Shown here piece after piece: positions 43,484 to 52,048 of a stretch of DNA of 64,000 nt; the stretch's first letter is position 1; each line of letters opens with the position of its first letter. The notes beneath the pieces were generated by a model, which was given only the letters and a program-made list of their open reading frames with translations, ran no database searches and was not told the DNA's origin. This stretch comes from Nocardia rosealba (GTDB lineage: Bacteria > Actinomycetota > Actinomycetes > Mycobacteriales > Mycobacteriaceae), in assembly GCF_020216065.1 (NCBI RefSeq), contig NZ_JAIWNA010000001.1:1271408-1335407 (forward strand). Reading direction: 5' to 3'. Both the position numbers and the translations under genes were made by a program.

Positions 43484-44989
43484 TCAGTCGGCTCGACAGG
43501 TCATGTCGTCGGCGGGCAGTGTGCCGTCGCGGAAGTAGGTGTTCACGGCCGAGTACACGCAGGAGTTCTGGTAGCGCCCGAAGATCCAGTGGATCGGCAC
43601 GTCCTGGAGGGTGACCATGCGCGAAGCGCTCAGATCTTCGTGCAGGGCGACCGCTCCGTCGTAGGTGGTCCGGGTGTCACCGGTGGATTGCACGATCAGG
43701 GCAGGCACCGAGTTGCGCACCACCGTCGTCGGTTCGACCGGCGGTGCCCAGAACGCGCACGGGGTGATGTTGTTGGTGAACCCGGCGAAGAGCGGCTGGG
43801 CGGCGCGGGCGGCCTCGATATTGCGCCGGTAGAACTCGGGATCGCGCGGCGTGGCCACGTCACCGCACATGATCGCCATCTGCGACGAATTGTCTTTCGG
43901 CCGTGCCTTCAAGGCGAATCCGAGGGTGGAATCCAACGTCTCGTCGGGCTGGGCCGGTTTGCCCGCGGCGGCATCGGCGATGGTCCGGATCTGTCGGGCC
44001 ACCATCTCGTACTGGTCGGGGCTGTCCAGTCCGACGAACAACACCACCGGCAGCCAGTGTTCGTCGATCTCGTACTCACCCAACCGGATCGGCGTGACGG
44101 CGGCCCGTCCGATCAACTCTTGAACGGCCTCGCGAACCTGGGCGCGGCTGGTACCGAAGTGGTATTCCGCGTCGCGTGCCGCGACCCACTCCGCCCACAG
44201 GTCGAACGCAGCCTCGTTGAGCGGACCCATGGCCTGCATCATGCCGACCGGCCCGTACTCGTCCGGGTCGGCCGCGCTGTCGAGCACCATCCGGTCGCTG
44301 CGGTCGGGGTACATCTGCATGTACACCGCACCGAGGTAGGTGCCGTACGAGGTGCCGAAGTAGCTGATCTTCTCCGCGCCGAGAAGGCCGCGGATGACGT
44401 CCATGTCCCGTGCGGTGTTGCGGGTGGTGATGTGGGGCAGCCGCGCCCCTTCGGTGGCGGCACAGCGGGCGGCCAAATCACTCTGCGTCGCAACTGATTC
44501 CGCGAAGCCGGCCGCGTCGAGGCCCGCCGAATGCAACCCGAAGCCGACCGGCCACTTGCAGTCGACGGCCGACGAGCGACCGACACCACGAGGGTCCATC
44601 CCGATGAGGTCATAGCGAGCCCGCACCTCGGGCGTCATCGCCTTGCCGACATCGACCATGAAGTCCAGACCTTCACCACCGGGACCGCCCGAATTCGACA
44701 GCATGACGCCGCGCTGCGGGTCGGTACCGGCGATCCGGGAGATCGCCACCGTCAGAGTCGGCCCCTGCGGGTCGGCGTAATCCACCGGCACGGTGACGTC
44801 GGCGCACTGTGCCCCCGCCTCGTCCAGTTTCGGAACCCCGCAGTCTTTCCACTCCAGATGCTGACCGGTGAACCGGGCAGGCACCGCGGTGTGGGACTCC
44901 GCCTCGGCATCGGGACCGGCACATCCGATCAGGGCGGCACAGGCCATCAGGCCGGTCAGGGCGAGAGGCAGCCCTTTGGCGCGTTTCAC
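43484..44989 (-). CDS. Secreted TAP-type alpha/beta hydrolase (tripeptidyl aminopeptidase-like lipoprotein)
   Basis: The 501-residue protein starts at GTG 44989 with GAGGAGA four bases upstream, giving a lipoprotein signal with lipobox LIGC (Cys23). The mature part has the alpha/beta-hydrolase oxyanion loop SNSGGPGGEG, IGMDPRGVGRSS, the nucleophile elbow GTSYGTYLG (Ser about 213) and a C-terminal TAP domain with STGDTRTTYDGAVALHEDL (in part). Such enzymes cleave N-terminal tripeptides or other amides and esters outside the cell. It follows the serine hydrolase gene by 52 bp on the same strand and may be its operon partner. Confidence 0.88.
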   Translation of the reverse strand: MKRAKGLPLALTGLMACAALIGCAGPDAEAESHTAVPARFTGQHLEWKDCGVPKLDEAGAQCADVTVPVDYADPQGPTLTVAISRIAGTDPQRGVMLSNSGGPGGEGLDFMVDVGKAMTPEVRARYDLIGMDPRGVGRSSAVDCKWPVGFGLHSAGLDAAGFAESVATQSDLAARCAATEGARLPHITTRNTARDMDVIRGLLGAEKISYFGTSYGTYLGAVYMQMYPDRSDRMVLDSAADPDEYGPVGMMQAMGPLNEAAFDLWAEWVAARDAEYHFGTSRAQVREAVQELIGRAAVTPIRLGEYEIDEHWLPVVLFVGLDSPDQYEMVARQIRTIADAAAGKPAQPDETLDSTLGFALKARPKDNSSQMAIMCGDVATPRDPEFYRRNIEAARAAQPLFAGFTNNITPCAFWAPPVEPTTVVRNSVPALIVQSTGDTRTTYDGAVALHEDLSASRMVTLQDVPIHWIFGRYQNSCVYSAVNTYFRDGTLPADDMTCRAD

Positions 44990-45041
44990 TGTTTCTCCTC
45001 GAAAGTTGTTCGGCCGCATAGGGGAGCGGTGGGGCAGGCGA

Positions 45042-46232
45042 TCACGACGCGCACAGTGCGGCGTCCAACACGCCGTTGACCGCATCCGCCTCTTCCTCGG
45101 TAGTCGGCAACTGGTTGACCGTGACGGTCACCGCAGTGCCATCGGACGTGACGCCGTTGCGCGTCTCGAAGCCAGGAATGCTGCCGCCGTGCCCCCACAC
45201 CTGCGCACCGCACGACGCAGTCCGATGGATCAGAGCGAGCCCGTAGTCCGCGCCCGGCATCCGGTCGAACGGCACGGTGCGCTGCATCTCGGCCAATTGC
45301 GCAGGCGGCAAAAGCTTTCCGGACAGCAACGCGATGAAGAAGCGGTTCAGGTCGGTCGCGGTGGCGACCATGTCACCGGCGGTGGCGGCCCAGGACGGGT
45401 CGAAGTCGGTGAAATCGACCGGCTCACCATCGACCCGGTGGTAGCCACGGGCATGCGGACCACGGATGCCGGTTTCGCGGGAAGCGGGCACATAGGTGTC
45501 GCGCAGACCGAGCGGCTCGAGGATCCGGCGCCCGATCTCGTCGGCGGCCGGATTGCCCGTCACCCGCTCGATCAGCAGACCGGCCAGCAGGTAGTTGGTG
45601 TTCGTGTACACCGATTTCGCGCCCGGTTCGAACTGTGGCGGCGTCGTCATCGCCCGCCGGACCAACTCGGTCATTTCGAAGTGCTGCCACCGCAGCGCCT
45701 CCTCGTCCGGGTCGAGCTGTTCGGAGTTCTGGGCTGTGATGCCGTCGCCGGAGCCACGACCGAGGTAGTCGGGCACCCCACTGGTGTGCTGCAACACCTG
45801 CCGCACGGTGATCCGGTTGCCGTCGTTGCCGCTGCCGCGCACCACCCCGGGCAGGTAGCGCTCGATCGACGCGTCCAGGTCGACCTTGCCCTCGGCGACC
45901 AGCTGCATGATCACCGTGGTCACGTAGGTCTTGGTGTTGCTCCCGATCCGGACACGCGCGTCCGCCGGGAACGGTGCGCCGGTACCCAGGTCACCGACGC
46001 CCGCACTGAACGACCGATGTCCGCCGGGCCCGTCGACCACCACCTGCACACCCGGGAACCCCTGGCGAACCACCGCGTCCATCGCGGCAGCCACCGCAGG
46101 TGGCGGCATCGTCACCACCTCGTCCGATGCCCCCACCGACGCCCCACCCCCGCACGCGGCCACCGCGAGCACCGCACCCACCACAACAACTGAAAGGCCC
46201 GCTTTACCGGAGTTCCGCCGAAATCGGTTCAT
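45042..46232 (-). CDS. Serine hydrolase, class C beta-lactamase/DD-peptidase family lipoprotein
   Basis: The 396-residue protein has a lipoprotein signal with lipobox VAAC (Cys27) and the three penicillin-binding motifs: S98-N-T-K101 (nucleophile and base), Y-T-N in KSVYTNTNYLL, and HGGSIPG in place of KTG. This pattern is shared by D-alanyl-D-alanine carboxypeptidases, class C-like beta-lactamases and esterases of PF00144. It is anchored to the outer face of the membrane and may hydrolyse cell-wall peptides or esters. No antibiotic-resistance context is evident. Confidence 0.87.
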   Translation of the reverse strand: MNRFRRNSGKAGLSVVVVGAVLAVAACGGGASVGASDEVVTMPPPAVAAAMDAVVRQGFPGVQVVVDGPGGHRSFSAGVGDLGTGAPFPADARVRIGSNTKTYVTTVIMQLVAEGKVDLDASIERYLPGVVRGSGNDGNRITVRQVLQHTSGVPDYLGRGSGDGITAQNSEQLDPDEEALRWQHFEMTELVRRAMTTPPQFEPGAKSVYTNTNYLLAGLLIERVTGNPAADEIGRRILEPLGLRDTYVPASRETGIRGPHARGYHRVDGEPVDFTDFDPSWAATAGDMVATATDLNRFFIALLSGKLLPPAQLAEMQRTVPFDRMPGADYGLALIHRTASCGAQVWGHGGSIPGFETRNGVTSDGTAVTVTVNQLPTTEEEADAVNGVLDAALCAS

Positions 46233-46432
46233 GAGCAGTGTCTTTTCTCCTGTTCGAGCCGGAAATCATCGGTGCGTTCCCGACGATTTCGAGCCTAGGA
46301 ATCGACAACCCGCGTGCCCATGCCACGCGCACCCGAATACCGGGTCCCGCCTACTGCCCCGGGGTGGTAGTGCCAGCACCACCACACCCGCTTACCGGCC
46401 GTCCATTTCCCACCTCGGGCGCGTGCGCGACG

Positions 46433-46819
46433 CTAGATGTTCGAGGGGATGCGTCGATCGATCGCCGCCAAGGCGAACTCCGCCCAGCGAATGTTCTCCT
46501 GTTCGAAGGAGATTCCGCGCAGCAGGGTGAGATAGGGTCCGATGCGCTCGGCCTCGGCGAGGTAGGCCTGTTCGCTGCGACCGTCGAGCAGTCTGTTCCG
46601 AAGGCGTTCGTAGCGAGCCAGTTTCGCTCTCGCCCATTCCATCCGCTCGGCGACCGCCGCCCGCGCCGACGCGGTGTCCTCGACGTCCATGCCCTGGACC
46701 TTGACCATCATCTCGTCGCGGATCGCGGTCGGCTTGGCCGCCGAGGCGATGAATTCGTGCAGTGCGGCACGCCCGGCCGGGGTGATGGAGAGTTGCAGCA
46801 AGGGTTCTTTGCTGAGCAT
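46433..46819 (-). CDS. PadR-like protein lacking its DNA-binding domain (truncated)
   Basis: The 128 residues correspond to the C-terminal dimerisation helices of PadR/Vir_act_alpha_C proteins (SITPAGRAALHEFIASAAKP in part, IRDEMMVKVQGMD, ERIGPYLTLLRGISFEQENI in part). The N-terminal winged helix of about 70 residues is missing: upstream the frame is open but unrelated, and the space is occupied by the divergent methyltransferase promoter. Yet a good site, GGGGAGG, lies four bases before ATG 46819, so the shortened protein may still be made. It could act as a dimerisation partner or be a decaying gene. Confidence 0.6.
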   Translation of the reverse strand: MLSKEPLLQLSITPAGRAALHEFIASAAKPTAIRDEMMVKVQGMDVEDTASARAAVAERMEWARAKLARYERLRNRLLDGRSEQAYLAEAERIGPYLTLLRGISFEQENIRWAEFALAAIDRRIPSNI

Positions 46820-46915
46820 TCGACCTCCCCTGGCGGAATCTATTGCCCGAGTGGGCGATTGGCGGTCGGGATGATCTCCTGGCGTCCTGTTTGGTTGATC
46901 GGCAGGATGGTCAAC

Positions 46916-47665
46916 ATGCCTGCCATTTCCGAGAGTTCCGCCGGGGCAGCCGATGTGGCTGTGGAAAACGACTACGACAGCTTCGCTGAGGGGTATGCGG
47001 CCGAAACCGAAACCAACCTCATCAACGGCTATTACGCGCGGCCCGCGATCGTGGACCTTGCCGGAGACGTGACCGGCAGGAAGATACTCGACGCCGGCTG
47101 CGGCTCCGGCCCCATCTTCGCGGCGCTGCGTGACCGCGGTGCCATTGTGACCGGGTTCGACGCCAGCGCCAAGATGGTGGAGCTGGCTCGTCAGCGACTC
47201 GGCGTCGAAGCGGCCCTGCAGGTCGCCGATATCGGCAGCCCATTGCCGTTTCCCGACGGTGCGTTCGACGATGTCATCGCGTCCCTGGTGCTGCACTACC
47301 TGGAGGACTGGACTGCGCCGCTGGCCGAGTTGCGGCGCGTTCTGAAGCCCGGCGGCCGGCTGATCATGTCCGTCAATCACCCACTCGTCTTCAAATTGCT
47401 CTATCGCGACGCCGACTACTTTGCGACCGTCAAGCACTCCGACGAATACACTTTCAACGGTCAGAAGGCCGTGCTCACCTACTGGCATCGGCCGCTGCAT
47501 GCGATGACCGACGCTTTCGCCATGGCGGGCTTCCGCACCACTGTCATCAGCGAACCGCCTCCGGCGCCAGGTGCCCGCGAACTCTTTCCAGACGCGCTGG
47601 CGAAGTCCACCTCTGGGGCGTTCCTGAGCTTCCTGTTCTTCGTTCTGGAGGCCGTTCAGCGCTGA
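46916..47665 (+). CDS. SAM-dependent methyltransferase (Methyltransf_11 type)
   Basis: The 249-residue protein starts at ATG 46916, preceded by AGGATGG; an ATG nine bases upstream is possible. It contains ILDAGCGSGPIFAALRDRG (motif I, about 55-73), VTGFDASAKMVELARQRL, LPFPDGAFDDVIASLVLHYL (in part) and LKPGGRLIMSVNHPLVF. The C-terminal HRPLHAMTDAFAMAGFRT and the length resemble small-molecule methyltransferases. It diverges from the truncated PadR-like gene with 96 bp between, so the PadR ancestor may once have regulated it. Substrate unknown. Confidence 0.85.
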   Translation: MPAISESSAGAADVAVENDYDSFAEGYAAETETNLINGYYARPAIVDLAGDVTGRKILDAGCGSGPIFAALRDRGAIVTGFDASAKMVELARQRLGVEAALQVADIGSPLPFPDGAFDDVIASLVLHYLEDWTAPLAELRRVLKPGGRLIMSVNHPLVFKLLYRDADYFATVKHSDEYTFNGQKAVLTYWHRPLHAMTDAFAMAGFRTTVISEPPPAPGARELFPDALAKSTSGAFLSFLFFVLEAVQR

Positions 47666-47699
47666 GACCCTGCTGCTTCCCCGAAGGTATTGCGTCCCC

Positions 47700-47890
47700 G
47701 GGTCATCGAATCCGAGGATGCCGAATTCGGTCGCTGCTTGGTTCGCTGGAGCGGGGCGTCGACCTGGGCGAGCTTGTCGCCGCCGCCGTTGTAGCTGACC
47801 TAGGCCCTCGACTTCGTCTAGCCAGCCTTCGCGTTTTGCCTCGATGATGCGGGCTTCGAGGTTTGTCGCGGTCTCTTCGAGCCTGGCTCG
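47700..47890 (-). pseudogene. C-terminal tail of a site-specific recombinase/integrase-like gene (decayed)
   Basis: On the minus strand the sequence reads ARLEETATNLEARIIEAKRE (in part) then GWLDEVEGL, and after a one-base shift VSYNGGGDKLAQVDAPLQRT. This coiled, charged tail resembles the C-terminus of actinobacterial recombinases (…EAEREGWLGEVEGLQ…KLAQ). The catalytic parts are absent. The call rests on pattern memory only. It directly borders the flippase fragment and would fit a past integration or deletion event. Confidence 0.4.
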
Positions 47891-47891
47891 T

Positions 47892-48365
47892 CGGGGCGGT
47901 CCGGTCTACTCGGTCCAGGTCACGGCACTGGTGTTCACTGGCCGCGTCGACTCCGACGCTGCCGCGCTGATCGGGACCGCCGTCGCCTGCTCCGCCTCGG
48001 TCTGGCGCGTCATGCTGCCGATGCGAGTGTTCTACGCCTACAACGACACCCGCACCCCCGCCCTGCTCAACCTGATCATGGTCACCACCAAGGTCAGTAT
48101 GCTCGTCGCGGTCGCCACCCTGCTGGCCGACCGCACCGTGATCGTCATGCTCAGCGTCGCGAGCTCGTTGGCCTACGTCGCCGGCGCGATCGCCGGTCAC
48201 ATCCTGCTACGTCGCCGCCACGGCCTGCTCGGCTTCTCCACCGCCGCCACCACGGTCACCCGCGTCGTCGGGGCCACCGCAGCGATACTCGCCTTCGCCA
48301 TCGCCGCCTACGTCATCGGGATCCCTGAGCTGCGCGCAATACAGACGCTGTTGCCCCGCCGATAA
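47892..48365 (+). pseudogene. C-terminal fragment of a MurJ/MviN-like lipid II flippase
   Basis: The frame encodes several transmembrane helices with WRVMLPMRVFYAYNDTRTPA (in part) followed by LLNLIMVTTKVSMLV and VASSLAYVAGAIAGHILLRR (in part). The RVFYA-D-RTP signature is characteristic of the MurJ family, which has 14 helices and, in mycolata, more than 500 residues. Only about 150 residues remain. The first 10-25 codons appear to be unrelated. No promoter or ribosome site is evident. It is probably the residue of a second murJ-like gene, as the essential copy normally lies elsewhere. Confidence 0.65.
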
Positions 48366-48437
48366 CAGAGGCGACTCACGAAGATCGACTGGACCATTCG
48401 AAAAGAATTCTTTCTAGAACACGGCGATCACGTCGAT

Positions 48438-49631
48438 CTACGGGTAAGGCATGACTTCCGGCTGCGCCAGGCCGGTGACCGTTGCGGTGAGGTCGGCGCG
48501 GCCGAAGACGCTGTCGAACCAGGTGCGCAGGTAGGTGCGTTGCAGGTCGATCGAGCGGGCCGGGTCGATGACACCGACCGCCTTCTGTCGCACCTCACCG
48601 GGAAGGAGCCCGGTGTCGGCGAGACGGGCAAGGATCAGTTGCTGGTCGCAGAACGACATGTGCTGAGTTCCCCGTACCCGCAGCGGGACCTTCAGTCCGG
48701 TGTTGTTCTGCCAATACGGCTCCCAGCCCGGCTCACCGAACCACGGCGAGAACTCACCGGCCAACATCAGCAGCGGTTGGTCGAGACCGCTCTCGGCGAC
48801 GGATCCGAGCACCGGACCGTCCAAGTTCACCCCCGCCCGGATCCGGGAGTCCTCGTGTAGGGCTTGCATAGTGGTCGACCCCCCGAGCGAGTGCCCGAAC
48901 ATCGCCACCCGGCTCGAGTCCAGGTTCTCGATGAGTCCGACCGGTAGCGCCTTCGCGCTCCGATCGTCGGTGTGGGCGGCGGTCAGTTCGTCGAGGACGA
49001 AACGGGTGTCGGCCACCCGGGTGGGCAGCAACAGGTCACGCAGAACTTCCTGAGGGGAATCCAGCGGTACCTGTGTCAGAGCGGTGCGACCGTCGGGGAA
49101 CTCGACGGCGAACGATTCGTGGGTGTGATTGAGGGCGACGACCACGTAACCGTGGCTGGCGAGATCCTCGGCTTGGGCGGTGCTCCAGCCGGTGGCGTCG
49201 CCCATTCCGGGAGAGTTCAACAGGACCGGGAACCCACCATCGCGCTTGCGGACCGGTGCGTCGCGGCGGCTGTGGCTCGAGGCGAGGGTCCAGGTGCCGG
49301 CGGGAACGTCGAGCTCGCTGAGGAATTCCTCCTGCGCGGTCGAAGCACCCGGCGGCATCCACGGTGCGGCCTGGGCCGCGGTGTGCTCGGCGGGGTACCA
49401 GATCTGGGCCAGCACTTCTCGTGGCCCGCCGGTCCACGGATCGGTGCGGTTCCTGTCGATCAGATGCCATTCGGTGACCCCGACCGAGGACAGGCCGGTC
49501 GGGGCGGGCAGCTCCACGCTCACCACGGTCGGCGCCTGCGGGGCCGCAGCGCCCAGTCCCGCGCCGCTACCCGTTGCAACCAGTGCCATCGCCAGGGCTG
49601 CTGCGACGCGGCGTAATCCGTTGCCTGCCAA
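48438..49631 (-). CDS. Secreted alpha/beta hydrolase, PAF-acetylhydrolase-like
   Basis: The 397-residue protein starts with TTG 49631, preceded by a GGGGGGT stretch, and has a Sec signal peptide (residues 1 to about 30, ending GLGAAAPQA). The catalytic region has NSPGMGDATGWSTAQAEDLA (in part), GYVVVALNHTHES, the nucleophile elbow FGHSLGGST (Ser about 248), DGPVLG and a final histidine region RGTQHMSFCDQ. The closest family I recognise is the platelet-activating-factor acetylhydrolase/dienelactone hydrolase-like group, secreted esterases acting on lipids. It is monocistronic. Its 5' neighbour is decayed. Confidence 0.8.
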   Translation of the reverse strand: MAGNGLRRVAAALAMALVATGSGAGLGAAAPQAPTVVSVELPAPTGLSSVGVTEWHLIDRNRTDPWTGGPREVLAQIWYPAEHTAAQAAPWMPPGASTAQEEFLSELDVPAGTWTLASSHSRRDAPVRKRDGGFPVLLNSPGMGDATGWSTAQAEDLASHGYVVVALNHTHESFAVEFPDGRTALTQVPLDSPQEVLRDLLLPTRVADTRFVLDELTAAHTDDRSAKALPVGLIENLDSSRVAMFGHSLGGSTTMQALHEDSRIRAGVNLDGPVLGSVAESGLDQPLLMLAGEFSPWFGEPGWEPYWQNNTGLKVPLRVRGTQHMSFCDQQLILARLADTGLLPGEVRQKAVGVIDPARSIDLQRTYLRTWFDSVFGRADLTATVTGLAQPEVMPYP

Positions 49632-49856
49632 TGTCTACCCCCCACATCGAATCGGTGATGCGTGGAGCCTACAAGCGCGGACGCCGGGCAGCTTCGTCCA
49701 ACGGCCGCTTGTAACGAGTTGTCCGGTAAGCGTCTCGTTTCCGAACACCTGCATTGCCACCTCCGGCGAGACCTCGCCCATCCCATGTACCAGGTGTCAG
49801 GGTCGTGGTTGCGAGGAGATGGAAGGTGTCGTGGGGGAGTTCTCGTCGGCGTGTAC

Positions 49857-50216
49857 TTACGCGATGTAGTCAGCGCGGATGAAGGCTGCCCCTTCGGTAG
49901 TGGCGGCCTGAGCGATGCTGGAAGCGAACTCGCTCAGGTAGCACTTGATCGCTGCCTTCCCGCGGCGGATCATCCCGGGGCCGGGTTCTTCACGAACGAG
50001 CTCGGTCATCACCGAGTCGATGGTGTCGCGGACGTCGCTCTCCTGCTCGTCGGGCAAGCTGATCGCGGAGAGGTTCGCGAGCAGATCGGAGAGGACTGTG
50101 GCTCGTAGCCCGGGGCGATCTGGCGAGTGCTGGACTGCCCCTGGTTCACGGTGCCGCTGTTGTCACAGGCCAGCTGGACCGTGTTGCCGATGCACAGGGG
50201 TCACCTGCGCGGCCGG
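49857..50216 (-). pseudogene. Hypothetical protein, apparently frameshifted
   Basis: On the minus strand 50057-49857 encodes MPDEQESDVRDTIDSVMTEL and continues to FIRADYIA; the frame stays open upstream through LSDLLANLSAIS. A neighbouring frame further upstream reads CIGNTVQLACDNSGTVNQGQ (in part) then APGYE, which also looks like coding sequence, but no start codon joins them. One frameshift near 50100 would connect them. I do not recognise the family. Small Cys-containing secreted proteins are possible. Confidence 0.4.
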
Positions 50217-50292
50217 TCTGCTCGCGTGAAGTACCTTCGGCGAGAACATGATCGATACATCGAAGCCGCTGCGCGGCGGCAGGAGTTACGGG

Positions 50293-50574
50293 ATGGCAGC
50301 CTACGTTGTAGTCGAGGCCGAGGTTCACGACGAGCAGGTTGGTTTGGCGTACTGGAAGCTGGCTGAGCCCTCGATTCGCCAGTACGGCGGCCGATATCTC
50401 GTCGCCGCCAAGCCCGAGGTTCTGGAGGGCGACTGGCCGGGGCGTGTGGTTGTGCTCGAGTTTCCCGATCTCGATCAGGTCAGGGCCTGGTACGACTCAC
50501 CGGAATACCGCGCCGCTCGTGAAATCCGGAAGTCCGGCGTCACTGTGCGGCTGGTCTTCGCCGAAGGGATGTGA
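50293..50574 (+). CDS. DUF1330 family protein
   Basis: The 93-residue protein, from ATG 50293 (MAAYVVVEAEVHD), shows the DUF1330 ferredoxin-like fold pattern: YWKLAEPSIRQYGGRYLVA (in part), LEGDWPGRVVVLEFPD, and WYDSPEYRAAREIRKSG. Family members are small dimeric alpha/beta barrel-like proteins of unknown enzymatic role. The longer frame upstream of ATG 50293 is not family-like. It stands alone between decayed sequence and an unannotatable spacer. Confidence 0.87.
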   Translation: MAAYVVVEAEVHDEQVGLAYWKLAEPSIRQYGGRYLVAAKPEVLEGDWPGRVVVLEFPDLDQVRAWYDSPEYRAAREIRKSGVTVRLVFAEGM

Positions 50575-50963
50575 GCGGCTCGGACGCGCTGCGGCAGACA
50601 ACGTCCGCTTCTGCCGCTGAGCACTCGGTGGGCCGCTGAGATCCGATGCGGCTCGAGACATCCGCACATGCCGATGTCCGGCCGAACTACGGCTTGAGCC
50701 TCGCAAATTCGACATGTAGTGACACGTCGGCTTACCAGCAAACTGTGACGAGCCGTGCGAGCTGTCGGCGAGTTGCGTTGGTGCCCTGTACGTCCCGATC
50801 CTCGATCCCGACTGGGGTCTGGAGCGGATGCTGGTAGCGATGTCAGGTAGCTACGCGCTGGACGTGGGTCGGTGCTAGACGCTGTGCCCTGCGGCTTCCT
50901 GGTGTGCCCCCAACCGTTTGCAGGAGGGCGCAAACCGCTTGTGCCGCAGCTGGTCGGCCCGGT
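50575..50963. other. Spacer without a recognisable gene
   Basis: The 389 bp between the DUF1330 gene and the VOC gene contain only short, composition-driven frames on both strands. The part 50690-50760 is lower in GC. No hairpin of terminator strength or promoter pair was found by eye. Confidence 0.5.
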
Positions 50964-51338
50964 TTACGACTCACAGCCGGAATTGTTGCGCAGCACGCAG
51001 AACTCGTTGCCTTCGGGATCAGCGAGGATCACCCAGCCCGAGCCATCGGGGTTCCGGTGATCGGCGACAAAAGTGGCACCGATGCCGCGCAGCCGGTCCA
51101 CCTCCTCATCGCGTGAGCTCTCGGGGCGTAGACACAGGTGGATCCGGTTCTTGATCGTCTTGGACTCGGGTACCTGGTTGAAATGGAGTACCGGGCCCTC
51201 GGCGAGCAACACTTGAGTCTCCTCGGCACCCGGTCCGTCCTCCGGATGCGTCGGGCTCCCGGTGGCAGCGCTCCAGAACAGAGACAGCGCATAGGCATCC
51301 GCACAATCGATCGCCACGTGCTGCACTCGAGAGACCAT
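50964..51338 (-). CDS. VOC family protein
   Basis: The 124-residue protein, from ATG 51338 (MVSRVQHVAIDCADAYAL), has the Glyoxalase_6-like pattern: HVAIDCADAYALSLFWSAAT (in part), VLLAEGPVLHFNQVPE, NRIHLCLRP and GSGWVILADPEGNEFCVLRN (in part). The terminal DPEGNEFCVL segment supplies a metal-site glutamate in this family. It is cytoplasmic. Function unknown; single gene. The open frame extends upstream, but the extra residues do not resemble the family. Confidence 0.87.
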   Translation of the reverse strand: MVSRVQHVAIDCADAYALSLFWSAATGSPTHPEDGPGAEETQVLLAEGPVLHFNQVPESKTIKNRIHLCLRPESSRDEEVDRLRGIGATFVADHRNPDGSGWVILADPEGNEFCVLRNNSGCES

Positions 51339-52048
51339 GCCGCGATCATTCCCGAACGCCATGCCGGCAACCACCGAATTGCGGCATCTGGTCGGCCGGA
51401 ATCGTGCTGTGATCACCGACGTGAAGAGTTCGCGCCACGCGAATTCGATTTCCACGTCGCCCGGGTCCCCTCTGGGATGTGCCCGGGAACGCACGAACCT
51501 GTGACAACTACCCGCAAGCAGGTCAGCAGGATTTCTGGTCAGCATTCTCGCGTGCGAGGCCGCTGCCGGACGAAAGCCCCAGGTGAGGTGTCGCAGGTTC
51601 GATTCCAGCGATCAAGAACCTGCGACGTGCGCTTCGCTCAGTCGACCGAGTGATCAACAGCCCGTCTGGATGCGAGCAGCGATCTCGCCAGTTCACAGTG
51701 GCCCGCTGGAAGGTCGCAGGTTCGATTCCTCCGCAGGACACACAAAAATGGGCAACCGCCTGGTCATCGCGGATTCCTACACGATCTAGCGATCCCGATT
51801 CGCCGGTTCCGAACCTATCGCGTTGCCGTCTCCGTTGGGCCCACGGCAAGGCACGTCGACGATGGGAACGCAGGCGAGCCTGGGGTCTGCTCTTATGAAC
51901 TGGTGATTGAAGCCGTTTTGCTCTGGTGATTGGAGTCGGCTCGGGTCGTGCGGCTTCGAGCGGTTAGGAATGGCTGGGCGGCGGCGCGTCGCTGTTCGGG
52001 TGGAAGCAGCGCACGCCGTCGCGTGCCGGGATGTCACCGCCGGTCGGA
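51339..52048. other. Gene-free spacer with tRNA-like and short direct repeats
   Basis: No credible CDS lies in these 710 bp; frames on both strands look like composition artefacts. It holds the two GTCGCAGGTTCGATTCC copies described separately and a near-repeat of 16 bp (51900-51915 and 51923-51938, CTGGTGATTG... with two differences). Confidence 0.5.
51590..51729 (+). repeat. Two 17-bp tRNA T-arm-like direct repeats
   Basis: GTCGCAGGTTCGATTCC occurs at 51590-51606 and 51713-51729. GGTTCGATTCC is the consensus of a tRNA T-arm, but neither copy can be extended to a full cloverleaf: the T stem is imperfect and no matching acceptor 5' strand lies about 70 nt upstream. In addition, GAACCTGCGAC at 51616-51626 is the exact inverted copy of 51590-51600. 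They look like tRNA 3'-end scars of the kind left at integration sites. Confidence 0.5.

Noticed and set aside
51578..51740. Possible intact tRNA genes at the two GGTTCGATTCC sites
   Set aside because: The T stem is imperfect in both copies and no matching acceptor or D arm could be found at the right distance.
51523..51849. Minus-strand frame with GGIEPATFQRA and AGIEPATPHL segments
   Set aside because: GIEPAT-type peptides arise from translating the complement of tRNA T-arms; this is the repeat element, not a protein gene.
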